DNA of 55,805 nucleotides from Bacteroidales bacterium (GTDB taxonomy: Bacteria; Bacteroidota; Bacteroidia; Bacteroidales; VadinHA17). This document shows, one piece after another, positions 16,900-26,632 of the stretch (its first letter is position 1; every line of letters begins with the position of its first letter). A program made the translations under genes and the position numbers. The notes under the pieces were generated by a model. It saw only the letters and a program-made list of their open reading frames with translations. It was not told the origin of the DNA and did not search any database. The stretch is taken from positions 1 through 55,805 of the forward strand of contig JARKQN010000085.1 in NCBI GenBank assembly GCA_029974835.1, in the 5' to 3' direction.

Positions 16900-16910
16900 A
16901 TGACAGAAAG

Positions 16911-18350
16911 ATGAAGACTATTCAGAAAATTCCCTTTAAAGTGCTTCTGCTGATGCTGGTCTGCGCAGGCAGGCTTGGTGCCCAGCAGGCGCCTGCCGGA
17001 CTGCATTACCAGGCGGTGGCGCGCGACAGTTACGGAAAAGAACTGTACGACAGGGAAATAGATGTAAGGTTTTCAATTTATTCGGGGAACCCCCTCGGGA
17101 CTCTCGAGTACCAGGAGCTGCATTCCAAAGTCAAGACCTCCAGATATGGGGTATTTTCACTCGTGATAGGCAATGGGATATGTACCGGCGGCAATGTTTC
17201 CTCTCTTTCCGGGGTGAGATGGGAAACCATGAATCATTATCTGAAGGTCGAGGTTAAATTTGACAACACCTTTATGGATATGGGCACAATACAGTTCCTT
17301 TCCGTGCCCTATGCCCTATTCGCCGCAAAGTCGCTCGAGCCGGGTCCGCAGGGACCCAGGGGAGACCCCGGGCCTCAGGGACCAAAGGGTGATCCCGGAC
17401 CCAAAGGTGACCAGGGCGATCCTGCCACCGACGACCAGGTGCTCTCGTTCGACGGTTCAAACCTTTCCATCTCCGGGGGCAATACCGTTAACCTTTCCAC
17501 CCTCGTTGTGCCTCATCAGCTGACGCTGGTAGGCGATACTCTCTCAATTACCGGCGGCAACAAGGTGGTGCTGCCAAACCAGATACAGGATATTATTCTG
17601 GATGCATCAAACATTCTGCGTATAACAAAAAACAGCAGCGCCACGCCCGTTGACCTTTCGAAGTTCCTCGACAACACCGACAGGCAGTCTCTCTCCTATA
17701 ACTCTTCAAACATGAAATTGTCAATCTCAGGCGCTGCAGGAGAGGTTGACCTCTCGGGTCTGAAAAACGATGCTGACCCTGATCCGGCAAATGAAATACA
17801 GGACCTCGTGCTGAACAACCACGAACTCACAATCACCGGGAAAACCAATCCCGCCCGCATAAACCTTGCTCCCTACCTCGATAACACAGATAACCAGCAG
17901 CTTTCATATAATCCTTCAACCAACACCCTTTCACTTACAAACGGCGGCAGCGTTACCCTTGGTTCTCTGGTAGCCTTCAGGGCAAGAAAAATGTTGTCAA
18001 CCGCAACTTCAATAGCAACAGATGTAACTTTCATTCCCTCAACAACTGACTATAACGACGGCAGCGCTTTTAATAGTCTTACTGGAGAGTTTGTTGCCCC
18101 TGCAACGGGGTTATATACTTTCAGTGCATCCTATTATGCCGATGGTACAGGAGGTTCAAGGAAACTGTCAGTATTCCTGAACTCCTCACTTTATGAGGAT
18201 CTGGCGGTGGAAATTGCAGCCGGAACTCAGGTAACCGCACGTTCGGTTACCATGAAATTAACACAGGGAGATGTTGTTAAACTTGTAATTAATACCGGGA
18301 TGTCGACACAGACCGGTACAGGCACTTTTTCGGGCTTCAGGGTTTATTAG
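16911..18350 (+). CDS. Collagen-like repeat protein with C-terminal C1q/TNF-like domain
   Basis: A 479-residue exported protein (signal ends near LGAQQ). Residues about 25-140 form a beta-domain common in Bacteroidota surface proteins (GLHYQAVARDSYGKEL onwards). Residues 145-171 contain nine uninterrupted Gly-X-Y triplets, rich in GPQ, GPK and GDP. A middle region has four imperfect repeats pairing LSYNSSNMKLSISG-like and DNTDxQ-like segments. The C-terminus from about residue 350 is a C1q/TNF-like jelly-roll: FRARK at the start, FVAPATGLYTFSASYYADG, and a terminal GFRVY. A triple-helical stalk carrying a trimeric head is the expected architecture. There is no T9SS domain of its own. The function, perhaps adhesion, is inference. 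Confidence 0.85.
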   Translation: MKTIQKIPFKVLLLMLVCAGRLGAQQAPAGLHYQAVARDSYGKELYDREIDVRFSIYSGNPLGTLEYQELHSKVKTSRYGVFSLVIGNGICTGGNVSSLSGVRWETMNHYLKVEVKFDNTFMDMGTIQFLSVPYALFAAKSLEPGPQGPRGDPGPQGPKGDPGPKGDQGDPATDDQVLSFDGSNLSISGGNTVNLSTLVVPHQLTLVGDTLSITGGNKVVLPNQIQDIILDASNILRITKNSSATPVDLSKFLDNTDRQSLSYNSSNMKLSISGAAGEVDLSGLKNDADPDPANEIQDLVLNNHELTITGKTNPARINLAPYLDNTDNQQLSYNPSTNTLSLTNGGSVTLGSLVAFRARKMLSTATSIATDVTFIPSTTDYNDGSAFNSLTGEFVAPATGLYTFSASYYADGTGGSRKLSVFLNSSLYEDLAVEIAAGTQVTARSVTMKLTQGDVVKLVINTGMSTQTGTGTFSGFRVY

Positions 18351-18489
18351 CCTCCTATACCCTTATACCGGTTACCGGTATTACAGATGCCTGTTTCATC
18401 TGTCTGCATTTCGTCTGTTCAGTGTTTCAGGGTTGTATAAGGGCTTCAATGTCATTGTAAAAACAGGTGCCGTATTCAACAAAAAAAAT

Positions 18490-18497
18490 TATCTTTG
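18490..18497 (+). promoter_or_regulatory. Candidate -7 box for prfB
   Basis: TATCTTTG, a full TAnnTTTG match, 64 bases upstream of the prfB ATG at 18562. No matching -33 element at standard spacing. Confidence 0.5.
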
Positions 18498-18561
18498 CCA
18501 CGCTTTCTGAACTCGAATAACTGAGCCGGAGAGACATGAATCTTATTTTGAGAAGAGATAT

Positions 18562-19657
18562 ATGATTACATCTGAACAGTTGAAAGGGCTTTTTGAACGC
18601 CGCGACGCGTTGAGGAGGTATCTTTGACATAGACGGCAAAAGAAAAGAAATTGAAAACCTGGAAGCCGTAACAAGGGAGAACGGCTTCTGGAACGATCCC
18701 AAAAAAGCCGAGACAATCCTTAAAAAGATAGCCGGATTAAAATCGTGGGTGACTGAATATGATAAAATTTCATCCGCCCTCGACGACCTTACAGTATTGT
18801 ATGACTTCTTCCGAGAAGGTGAGGCCCCGGAGACCGAAGTGGACAATCAGTATGAAACATGTGTTTCCCTTGTCGAAAACCTTGAGCTGAAAAATATGCT
18901 CAGGAACGAGGAGGACCAGATGGGGGCTATCCTGAAAATAAATGCAGGAGCCGGCGGAACGGAGAGCAACGACTGGGCTGCCATGCTGCTGCGGATGTAC
19001 CTGCGGTGGGCCGAAAAAAACGGATATAAAATCAAACAGCACGATTTTCAGCCAGGCGATGAGGTGGGCATTAAATCGGTCACTGTTGAAATAGACGGCG
19101 AAAGAGCCTACGGGTACCTTAAAAGCGAAAACGGAGTCCACCGCCTGGTGAGAATTTCACCTTTCAATGCACAGGGCAAACGCCAGACTACCTTTGCATC
19201 GGTATTCGTTACCCCCCTTGTCGACGATGAGATAGAAATAGAAATTAATCCCGCCGATATAACATGGGAAACCTACAGGTCGAGCGGTGCCGGAGGGCAG
19301 AATGTCAATAAGGTGGAAACTGCCGTGAGGCTAAGGCACCATCCAACCGGTATAGTCATTGAAAACCAGGAATCGCGTTCCCAGCTCGCCAACAAAGAGA
19401 ATGCACTCCGTATACTTAAATCCCAGCTGTACGAATTGGAACTGCGCAAAAGACAGGAAGAACAGGCAAAGCTCGAAGGTCAGAAGAAAAAGATTGAATG
19501 GGGCTCCCAGATAAGATCGTACGTGATTCATCCGTATAAACTGGTGAAAGACCTGCGTACGGGTTATGAAACCGGAAACGTTCAGGCTGTTCTCGATGGA
19601 GAGATAGACGGATTTATCAAGTCTTACCTTATGGAATTCGCCGGAAAAGAAAATTAA
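18562..19657 (+). CDS. prfB: Peptide chain release factor 2, with programmed +1 frameshift
   Basis: RF2 recognises UGA and UAA stop codons and triggers peptide release. The gene is split between two frames: a 21-codon first frame (18562-18624) ends at TGA 18625-18627, and the body continues one base forward from 18626. The junction CTT TGA C, preceded three bases earlier by the Shine-Dalgarno-like AGGAGG (18613-18618), is the classic autoregulatory site: when RF2 is scarce the ribosome slips and makes more RF2. The fused product is 364 residues, the usual RF2 length. The body shows the codon-reading SPF tripeptide in [11 protein letters not shown] and the catalytic GGQ in [13 protein letters not shown]. 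It is the substrate of PrmC, also in this window. Confidence 0.97.
18613..18628 (+). promoter_or_regulatory. prfB programmed +1 frameshift site
   Basis: AGGAGG, TAT, then CTT TGA C: an internal Shine-Dalgarno-like hexamer spaced three bases from the slippery CTT, followed by an in-frame UGA with C in the +4 position, the weak stop context. This matches the E. coli RF2 site in all its functional parts. Confidence 0.95.
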
Positions 19658-19705
19658 TTGTAAATGCCGCCACTGCTTTGTGGAAATTAAACCGATAAAA
19701 ACCTG

Positions 19706-21574
19706 ATGGCCGAAACCAGAAAACTGTTTGAAGATTTTCCTCCTGTCACCAGGCAGGAATGGATGGACAAAATAATTGCAGACCTCAAAGGCGCTGATTT
19801 TAATAAAAAACTTGTATGGAGGCCTGCCGAAGGATTTGAAGTTTGGCCCTTTTATATGAAAGAAGACCTTGACGGGGTCCCTTTAAACGATGTCGCACCC
19901 GGTGAATACCCTTGGGTGAGGGGCGGCCGCAGATCGGGAAATGACTGGCTGGTGCGACAGGAAATTATGGTTAATGACTACACCGGGGCAAACAGAAAGG
20001 CAAAATGGCTGACCGAAAGAGGTGTGAACTCCTTCGGCTTCGTCCTGTGCAATCCTCAGTCTGTCAGCCATGATAATATAGCAACGCTTATCAACGGCAT
20101 TGACCCTGAAAGGGTGGAAATAAATTTCGTCCCCGAAGGCAGAGCGATAGAATTGGCTGAAAGCCTCATCAGAATTTCTGCAGAAAGGGGAATGCATCCT
20201 TCGGCATTTAACGGCGCCATCGAAACAGACCCGCTCGGCAGGCTGATGATTAACGGCAGGCTCTGCATTCCCCTGAACGAAGGGCTCGATTATCTTGCTT
20301 CCCTGTTCAGGGCCGCCTCACCCCTCGGAAAATTAAGACTCGTAAAAGTTAACGCCTCGCTCTTCTCCGATGCAGGCAGCGACACTGTTCAGGAGCTTGC
20401 CTTCGGACTCTCGATGGGAAATGAATACGTCGCGGCTCTTGCTTCCAGGGGCATAAGCATTGATACAGCGTTTTCGCGCATAAAATTTGGTTTCGGTACA
20501 GGGTCAAACTACTTCTTCGAAATTGCAAAACTGAGAGCCGCCCGGATGTTATGGTCGGTCATTGCCGGAAAGTGGGAAACACAGGACAAGGACTCTGCCA
20601 GGATGTGTATTCATTCGAGGACCACAAGGTGGAACAAAACACTCTTCGACCCCTGGGTAAATATGCTGAGAACGCAAACCGAGGCAATGTCGGCTGTTTT
20701 AGGCGGCGCTGATTCCCTTACCGTGGAACCGTTTGACACAGTGTTCAGGGAGCCTCAGGAATTCTCCGAAAGAATCGCCAGGAATCAGCAGCTTCTCTTA
20801 AAGGAGGAAGCCTATTTCTCGAAGGTCGCCGACCCCGGGGGCGGCTCATACTATATCGGGCAGCTTACAGGAAAACTGGCAGAAAGCGCATGGAAGCTTT
20901 TCGTGGAAACCGAAAACAGGGGAGGTTTTCTGTCCGCTCTTAAAGATGGTTTTATCCAGCAGAAAATCAAAGAGACAGCATCGGCAAGACGGAAAAACAT
21001 TGCAGCCAGCAGGGAAGTGTTAACAGGCACAACCCGGTATCCCTTGCCTGAGGAAGGCATACCTGACGGTTTTTCAGCCGCCAGGGCATTTCCGGAACAC
21101 CCCGTGCAGGCTGATACAGAAGTGGAACCTCTCATAACCGCCAGAGGAGCAGAGGAAATTGAAAAACTGAGAATAGCCGCTCTCAATTCGGAAAGGAAGC
21201 CGGTTATCTTCCTTCTTCCTGCCGGCAATCCGGTAATGGCTATGGCCCGTTCGCAGTTTTCCTCAAATTTCTTTGCCTGCGGCGGATACAATATAACCGT
21301 TAACCCTCTGTTTGAAACCGTAGGTGAAGGCGTTAAAAAGGCAGTCGCCGCAAAGGCTTCGGTTATTGTGCTCTGCAGTTCAGACGATGATTATCCCAGC
21401 CTTGCAACGGAACTTGTCCAGGCAGCACCGTCCGGAACCATACTGGTTATCGCAGGCAACCCGCCCTCAGCAGAGGAGCTTAAAAAACTTGGAATAAAAT
21501 ATTTTATAAGCATCCGCTCCGATCTCGCGGAAACAATAAGGATGTTTCATAAACTAACCGGTGTTACTGATTGA
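19706..21574 (+). CDS. mutA: Methylmalonyl-CoA mutase, small subunit
   Basis: The non-catalytic beta subunit of the heterodimeric B12-dependent mutase that interconverts succinyl-CoA and methylmalonyl-CoA. The 622-residue protein has the mutase TIM-barrel pattern ([50 protein letters not shown]) and a degenerate C-terminal cobalamin-type domain (about residues 480-620) with no DxHxxG motif, as expected for the small subunit. It is followed after 4 bases by the catalytic subunit, with which it must be co-translated. Confidence 0.95.
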   Translation: MAETRKLFEDFPPVTRQEWMDKIIADLKGADFNKKLVWRPAEGFEVWPFYMKEDLDGVPLNDVAPGEYPWVRGGRRSGNDWLVRQEIMVNDYTGANRKAKWLTERGVNSFGFVLCNPQSVSHDNIATLINGIDPERVEINFVPEGRAIELAESLIRISAERGMHPSAFNGAIETDPLGRLMINGRLCIPLNEGLDYLASLFRAASPLGKLRLVKVNASLFSDAGSDTVQELAFGLSMGNEYVAALASRGISIDTAFSRIKFGFGTGSNYFFEIAKLRAARMLWSVIAGKWETQDKDSARMCIHSRTTRWNKTLFDPWVNMLRTQTEAMSAVLGGADSLTVEPFDTVFREPQEFSERIARNQQLLLKEEAYFSKVADPGGGSYYIGQLTGKLAESAWKLFVETENRGGFLSALKDGFIQQKIKETASARRKNIAASREVLTGTTRYPLPEEGIPDGFSAARAFPEHPVQADTEVEPLITARGAEEIEKLRIAALNSERKPVIFLLPAGNPVMAMARSQFSSNFFACGGYNITVNPLFETVGEGVKKAVAAKASVIVLCSSDDDYPSLATELVQAAPSGTILVIAGNPPSAEELKKLGIKYFISIRSDLAETIRMFHKLTGVTD

Positions 21575-21578
21575 AATT

Positions 21579-23729
21579 ATGAAAAGACCCCATTTCAGCA
21601 TAAATGATCCTGATAAATTCACAAAGGAATTTAAATCGCAGCCTTCAGGAGGAAGCGATTCTTTTCCCTCATGGATGACGCCCGAACAAATAGAGGTTAA
21701 GGGCGCTTACGGACCGGAAGACATCAAAGATGCCGAACATCTGGGTTACGCTGCAGGCATCCCCCCGTTTCTCAGAGGCCCATATTCAGGCATGTACACC
21801 ATGGTTCCATGGACTATCAGGCAGTATGCAGGTTTCTCAACGGCCGAAGATTCCAACGCCTTTTACAGGAGAAACCTTGCTGCAGGACAGAAAGGACTTT
21901 CGGTTGCCTTCGACCTGGCAACCCACCGCGGGTATGACTCCGACCACGAAAGAGTGATAGGAGATGTGGGCAAGGCGGGAGTTGCAGTCGATTCGGTACT
22001 TGACATGAAGATCCTTTTCGACCAGATACCCCTCAACGCTATTTCCGTTTCCATGACCATGAACGGCGCTGTGCTGCCGGTAATGGCATTTTACATCGTA
22101 ACGGCGCTTGAACAGGGTGCTAAACCCGAAGAACTTTCCGGAACCATTCAGAATGACATCCTTAAGGAGTTCATGGTGCGGAATACTTATATCTATCCGC
22201 CTGAGTTCTCCATGAGAATAATTGCGGATATCTTCAGGTATACCGCCGAAAAGATGCCGAAATTCAATTCAATCAGCATTTCGGGATATCACATGCAGGA
22301 AGCCGGTGCCACCTGCGACCTGGAACTGGCTTACACCCTGGCCGACGGACTTGAATACCTGAGGACAGGAATCAGGGCAGGCCTTGATATTGACGATTTT
22401 GCACCGAGGCTCTCATTTTTCTGGGCTATAGGTATGAACCATTTTATGGAAATAGCAAAGATGAGGGCAGCCAGGATGCTCTGGGCAAAAATCGTAAAAG
22501 GGTTTAATCCGAAAAATCCGAAATCGATGGCACTGAGGACCCATTGCCAGACATCGGGATGGAGCCTTACAGAGCAGGACCCTTTCAATAATGTGGGCCG
22601 GACCTGCATTGAAGCCATGGCAGCAGCCCTCGGCCATACCCAGAGTCTCCATACAAACGCACTCGACGAGGCGCTGGCCCTTCCGACAGATTTCACCGCG
22701 AGGATCGCGAGAAATACGCAGATTTACCTCCAGGAAGAAACCGGTATATGCAGACATATCGACCCGTGGGCCGGTTCATGGTATGTTGAATCTCTTACCA
22801 GGCAGATAGCCGAAAGGGCATGGGACCATATTATGGAAATAGAAAGCCTCGGAGGCATGGCAAAGGCTATCGAATCAGGAGTCCCCAAAATGAGAATAGA
22901 GGAGGCCGCTGCAAGAGCTCAGGCAAGAATAGATTCAGGTTTGCAGACAATTGTTGGTACCAATAAATACAGGCTTGAGAAGGAGGAACCTCTCAAGACA
23001 CTCGAAGTCGATAATACTGCCGTAAGGGAGGCCCAGATAAAAAGGCTTGCCCTGCTGCGGTCGCAAAGAGACGGGAAAGCATGCCAGGAAGCGCTCGACA
23101 GGCTTACTGAATGTGCCAGGACAGGAAACGGAAATCTCCTCGAACTGGCTGTCGCGGCTGCCTCTGCCCGTGCTTCACTCGGTGAAATTTCATACGCTAT
23201 TGAAAAAGTTACAGGGAGGTACAAAGCAGTGATACGTTCAGTTTCCGGCGTATATTCGTCGGAGTATAAAAAAGACGAGGATTTCGAGGCCGCCAGAATG
23301 CTGGTCTCAAAGTTTTCCGAAATGGAGGGCCGTCAGCCAAGAATAATGATTGCCAAAATGGGGCAGGACGGACACGACCGCGGAGCAAAAGTGGTAGCCA
23401 CAGGTTATGCCGACCTGGGGTTCGACGTCGATATCGGACCACTTTTCCAGACCCCCGCCGAAACAGCCAGGCAGGCAGTGGAAAACGACGTCCACGTGCT
23501 CGGCATTTCAAGCCTGGCTGCCGGACACAAAACTCTTGTGCCCGAAGTGATCAGGGAACTTGCAAAGTACGGACGCGAAGATATAATGGTGGTTGCAGGC
23601 GGGGTGATCCCTCCGGGCGATTACCAGTTCCTTTATGACGCCGGTGTAGCGGCAATCTTCGGCCCGGGAACCTCAGTTGCAAAGGCGGCAAGACAAATAC
23701 TCGAAATATTGCTGAAAAAGGCCGGTTAA
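21579..23729 (+). CDS. mutB: Methylmalonyl-CoA mutase, large (catalytic) subunit
   Basis: The B12-dependent alpha subunit; in anaerobic Bacteroidota it works in the succinate-to-propionate direction or in propionate assimilation. The ATG at 21579 is chosen over the in-frame 21561, which overlaps the upstream stop; the product is 716 residues. The barrel contains [20 protein letters not shown] and [12 protein letters not shown]. The C-terminal cobalamin-binding domain has DGHDRG with axial ligand His599, then [13 protein letters not shown] and GGVIPPGDY. No epimerase or meaB chaperone is adjacent, so those must lie elsewhere. Confidence 0.97.
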   Translation: MKRPHFSINDPDKFTKEFKSQPSGGSDSFPSWMTPEQIEVKGAYGPEDIKDAEHLGYAAGIPPFLRGPYSGMYTMVPWTIRQYAGFSTAEDSNAFYRRNLAAGQKGLSVAFDLATHRGYDSDHERVIGDVGKAGVAVDSVLDMKILFDQIPLNAISVSMTMNGAVLPVMAFYIVTALEQGAKPEELSGTIQNDILKEFMVRNTYIYPPEFSMRIIADIFRYTAEKMPKFNSISISGYHMQEAGATCDLELAYTLADGLEYLRTGIRAGLDIDDFAPRLSFFWAIGMNHFMEIAKMRAARMLWAKIVKGFNPKNPKSMALRTHCQTSGWSLTEQDPFNNVGRTCIEAMAAALGHTQSLHTNALDEALALPTDFTARIARNTQIYLQEETGICRHIDPWAGSWYVESLTRQIAERAWDHIMEIESLGGMAKAIESGVPKMRIEEAAARAQARIDSGLQTIVGTNKYRLEKEEPLKTLEVDNTAVREAQIKRLALLRSQRDGKACQEALDRLTECARTGNGNLLELAVAAASARASLGEISYAIEKVTGRYKAVIRSVSGVYSSEYKKDEDFEAARMLVSKFSEMEGRQPRIMIAKMGQDGHDRGAKVVATGYADLGFDVDIGPLFQTPAETARQAVENDVHVLGISSLAAGHKTLVPEVIRELAKYGREDIMVVAGGVIPPGDYQFLYDAGVAAIFGPGTSVAKAARQILEILLKKAG

Positions 23730-23816
23730 AAAAAGGAATTTTCAGTCTGAAAATACCTGAGCAAGCTGAAGTTCTCATAAATATTCATTTATTTTGAGAA
23801 ACAAAACCTGCCGGTT

Positions 23817-24353
23817 ATGATAAGAAAATACACGTTAATTCTTAGTCTGCTGTTGCTTTACAGCGCGTGTGCCAGGCCGCAGGTGCCGGCAGCTACCGAA
23901 AAAAAGGACAAAGTCAGTTTTTCCGCACTGGAAACCTGGATTCTTGGTTATTTCAGACCCGACAGGTTTACCCGGTCGCCGCATTCCGAATGGTACTACG
24001 AGGGCTTCGATAATTACAGATACAACGAAGAGACGGTCTCACGCCTTCTTAACACCGACATGAAAGATCTTACCGTCAAAATTGTGATGGGTTCATGGTG
24101 CCCCGACAGCCGCAGGGAGGTTCCCCGATTTATGCGTATTATGACAGCAATAAACTTTCCCGTCGAAAAAATCGAATTTCTCGGGGTCGACAATAAAAAA
24201 TTCTCGCCGGTGACAGGCTATGAGGAGCTGGGTATTGAAAGAGTGCCCACATTTATTTTTTATATCAAAAATGTGGAGGCCGGACGCATCATTGAGAATC
24301 CTTCCACGTCTTTGGAACAGGATATGCTTAATATCCTCGAAAGAAAAAAATGA
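23817..24353 (+). CDS. Thioredoxin-fold lipoprotein with a single-Cys CPDS site
   Basis: A 178-residue lipoprotein (signal ends YSAC, Cys18). The body has the thioredoxin fold: LTVKIVMGSWCPDSRREVP, with W94-C95-P96-D97-S98 in place of WCxxC, and the cis-proline loop in ERVPTFIFY. The missing second Cys means it cannot do a standard dithiol exchange; it could act as a monothiol isomerase or mixed-disulfide intermediate, or merely bind a partner. It is downstream of mutB with 87 bases between, and just ahead of the DUF4190 gene. Fold assignment is firm; activity is not. Confidence 0.8.
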   Translation: MIRKYTLILSLLLLYSACARPQVPAATEKKDKVSFSALETWILGYFRPDRFTRSPHSEWYYEGFDNYRYNEETVSRLLNTDMKDLTVKIVMGSWCPDSRREVPRFMRIMTAINFPVEKIEFLGVDNKKFSPVTGYEELGIERVPTFIFYIKNVEAGRIIENPSTSLEQDMLNILERKK

Positions 24354-24365
24354 AAACGGAATATT

Positions 24366-24848
24366 ATGGAAGAAGTTAAAAACAATTCAGGCCAGGCTCT
24401 TGGAATAGCCGCTCTTATTACGGGGATAATATCTTTTATCCTGGCATCAATTCCCTGTGTGGGTATTATTGCCATAGTCCCGGCAATAATGGCAGTTATC
24501 ATGGCCGCTATAGGTCTGTCGCAGGCAACACGCGACAGCTCGCCCCGCGGTCTTAACATCGCAGGCCTTATAATAGGAATATTGGCTTTTCTGTTATCAT
24601 TTTCACAGGTTTTCGTGGGAGGAAAGCTGATAAAGCATGCCGATAAGTTTCCTGTGGAGGTAAGGGACGCCATCAAAGACATAAAACGGGATGTTCTGAA
24701 AGACCTCGAAGACGCAAATGTCAACATTAGGGTTGAAAGCGACGGGGATGTGGTTGAGATAAGAGCCTCAAAACAGGGAAGCGATGAGAAGGTAAAACAA
24801 CTCGAGGACCTTGAAAAGGAAAAAGCCGATACCCTGCCGGCTAAATGA
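24366..24848 (+). CDS. DUF4190-like small membrane protein
   Basis: A 160-residue inner-membrane protein. Residues about 10-80 form two to three hydrophobic helices with the DUF4190 pattern: GQALGIAALITGIISFILA, then a second block beginning SPRGLNIAGLIIGILAFLL. The C-terminal 70 residues are charged and probably cytoplasmic, with alternating DIKRDVLKDLEDANVNIRV and a Lys/Glu-rich tail. DUF4190 has no known activity. The stop overlaps the next start by 4 bases, so it is co-translated with the DUF2752 gene. Confidence 0.8.
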   Translation: MEEVKNNSGQALGIAALITGIISFILASIPCVGIIAIVPAIMAVIMAAIGLSQATRDSSPRGLNIAGLIIGILAFLLSFSQVFVGGKLIKHADKFPVEVRDAIKDIKRDVLKDLEDANVNIRVESDGDVVEIRASKQGSDEKVKQLEDLEKEKADTLPAK

Positions 24849-25267
24849 ACCTTGCGGATAAAATAAGGGTATCGCTCAGGGAACCGTATATCTTTATAAA
24901 CACGGTTTTTGCCGGGGTGATACTCATGGTTTTCCTCTACTCTATAATTTTTTCTCCCGAAAAAAACAGCTACCCTTTAGTCTGCATACATGAAAAGCTT
25001 ACCGGAGAGCCCTGCGTTTCGTGCGGACTCTCGCACAGCTTCTCGCTTATTTTAAGAGGCAGGGTGGCCGAAGCACAGCGATGGAATATATACGGACTGA
25101 GGGTTTTCCTCTTCTTTGCAGCCCAGCTGGTTATGAGAATATATTTCTCAGTGCTTTATGCAGGTCTTCTTCCGGGCATCCGCAGAAATCTTATTCTTTA
25201 CGATATTAGCGGGTCACTGATTATCTTTCTGCTTTCCTTCAGCCAGTTTCTTAGATGGATTGTCTGA
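24845..25267 (+). CDS. DUF2752 membrane protein
   Basis: A 140-residue protein with about three membrane helices. It has the DUF2752 core: CIHEKLTGEPCVSCGLSHSF, in which the CxxCG-x-S segment is the family's defining feature and lies between the first two helices. The family function is not known; the conserved Cys residues suggest metal or redox roles. The ATG overlaps the stop of the DUF4190 gene, a pairing seen commonly in Bacteroidota. It converges on recX with no gap. Confidence 0.85.
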   Translation: MNLADKIRVSLREPYIFINTVFAGVILMVFLYSIIFSPEKNSYPLVCIHEKLTGEPCVSCGLSHSFSLILRGRVAEAQRWNIYGLRVFLFFAAQLVMRIYFSVLYAGLLPGIRRNLILYDISGSLIIFLLSFSQFLRWIV

Positions 25268-25747
25268 TCAGTCGCTGTTATCATTTATTAGTTCATTCAC
25301 AGCTTCATAAACAAGGTCGGTTTCAAATCCTTTTGATACTGCAAACCTGATCAGTTTTCCGCGCAATTCGTAGTTATTCACCGCCCTAACCTGTTTCTTC
25401 TGAGAGGCAATCAGTTTTTTAAGGGTTTCGGCGTACAGATTTTCCTCCAGCGCATCGAGACCCTTTCTGATAACGTCTTCCCCGAGCCCTTTCATCCTTA
25501 ACATGGCAGATATTTTGATTCTTCCCCATTTATTCTGTCTGAATTTATCGCGGGCAAAAGCAACCGCATATCTCTCTTCGTCAATGAATTTTTCGCGCAC
25601 CAGTTGTTCGATTATTTTAATTCTCTCTCCGGCATCAAGCCCCCACTGAATTAGTTTTGCTTCAATATCTGCCCTGCATTTCTCGCTGCCGGCGCAGATA
25701 GCCATAGCCCTCTGCAGGAATTTCTCAGTTTCCTTACTGTTTGTCAT
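25268..25747 (-). CDS. recX: Regulatory protein RecX
   Basis: RecX binds RecA filaments and modulates recombination and SOS induction. The 159-residue protein shows the three-helix tandem repeat layout of the family, with CRADIEAKLIQWG, FIDEERYAVAFARDKFRQNKWG and a third, more divergent repeat near the C-terminus. The start overlaps the end of prmC by 14 bases, so the two genes form an operon. No recA is nearby. Confidence 0.88.
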   Translation of the reverse strand: MTNSKETEKFLQRAMAICAGSEKCRADIEAKLIQWGLDAGERIKIIEQLVREKFIDEERYAVAFARDKFRQNKWGRIKISAMLRMKGLGEDVIRKGLDALEENLYAETLKKLIASQKKQVRAVNNYELRGKLIRFAVSKGFETDLVYEAVNELINDNSD

Positions 25748-26606
25748 GGTATGTACATGTTACTATTCTGTCCCTCCCGTTCAGGTCTTTGATTATCCTG
25801 ATATTGCTGAACCCTTCGCCGGTAAGCAGGTTTTTTATTGCATCACCCATCATTTCATGGATCTCAAAGTAGATTTTAGCTCCGGGGAGCATAAGTTCAC
25901 CGCCCTGTCTTACGATAGCCCGGTAAAACATCAGCGGATCATCATCAGGGACAAACAGGGCCCCGGCAGGTTCATACTTTGTTACATTGATATGCATGTT
26001 CTTTCTTTCGTTTTCCGGCACATAAGGTGGGTTGCTGATTATAATACCGTATTTTGCGGGCGGTTTCCATCCGGGGTTGAGTATGTCGGCCCTGTAAAAG
26101 AACACCAGCGCTTTGTTCAGAACGGCATTTTCCCGGGCAGTTTTAAGAATCGTTTCAGAGAAATCAAGTGCATGCACAGTACAAGCCGGGATGTTTAAAG
26201 CAACCGGTATTGCAATAGTCCCCGGCCCGGTGCCGATATCAAGCACCATTCCCCCGAATGCACGGTTTTCTTTAATTACAAGGTCGGTAAGCTCTTCGGT
26301 CTCGCGGCGTGGGATAAGAGTGTAACGGTTAACTTTCAGCCTGCATCCGTAGAACTCCGTTTCCCCAAGGATATACTGAACAGGCTTCCCTGCAGACAAC
26401 TCGTCACAAATCTTTAAAATTTTGCGGCCTTTTGCCGGAGGAACAGCAAGTGAAGGATTCATTAACTCCTGCAACCTGTCGGTGTTAAGTATTGTCCTGA
26501 TAATGAGGCTCGCGATAGCATCCGTTTCATTTACGGGGTAGAGATGACGGAGCCTTTCGCGGAAAAGCTTCCTTACGTCCGTTAATGTGGAAAGATTGTA
26601 ATTCAC
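25734..26606 (-). CDS. prmC: Release factor glutamine methyltransferase PrmC
   Basis: Methylates the Gln of the GGQ motif in RF1 and RF2, using S-adenosylmethionine; its substrate RF2 is encoded 6 kb away. The 290-residue protein has an N-terminal helical domain, the SAM-binding segment MVLDIGTGPGTIAIPVAL and the catalytic substrate-binding NPPYV motif (ISNPPYVPENER). The start is GTG at 26606. A -7 box at 26611-26618 would place the transcription start at or within a few bases of that GTG, so the mRNA may be leaderless. RecX follows in the same operon. Confidence 0.94.
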   Translation of the reverse strand: MNYNLSTLTDVRKLFRERLRHLYPVNETDAIASLIIRTILNTDRLQELMNPSLAVPPAKGRKILKICDELSAGKPVQYILGETEFYGCRLKVNRYTLIPRRETEELTDLVIKENRAFGGMVLDIGTGPGTIAIPVALNIPACTVHALDFSETILKTARENAVLNKALVFFYRADILNPGWKPPAKYGIIISNPPYVPENERKNMHINVTKYEPAGALFVPDDDPLMFYRAIVRQGGELMLPGAKIYFEIHEMMGDAIKNLLTGEGFSNIRIIKDLNGRDRIVTCTYHDKQ

Positions 26607-26627
26607 ATTCCAAATTTACTAATTTCG
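26596..26627 (+). promoter_or_regulatory. Candidate promoter for ribD
   Basis: TTG at 26596-26598 is followed after 21 bases by TAATTTCG at 26620-26627, one mismatch from TAnnTTTG. The ribD ATG is 5 bases past the box, implying a leaderless or near-leaderless transcript. It overlaps the divergent prmC promoter. Confidence 0.45.
26611..26618 (-). promoter_or_regulatory. Candidate -7 box for prmC-recX
   Basis: TAAATTTG on the minus strand is a full TAnnTTTG match, 4 bases upstream of the prmC GTG at 26606. It overlaps the ribD promoter region back to back. Confidence 0.45.
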
Positions 26628-26632
26628 CACTG

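Noticed and set aside
18749-19657. prfB as a truncated gene or pseudogene starting at 18749
   Set aside because: The in-frame coding continues upstream to 18626 and joins an ATG frame through a canonical programmed frameshift site, giving a normal-length RF2.
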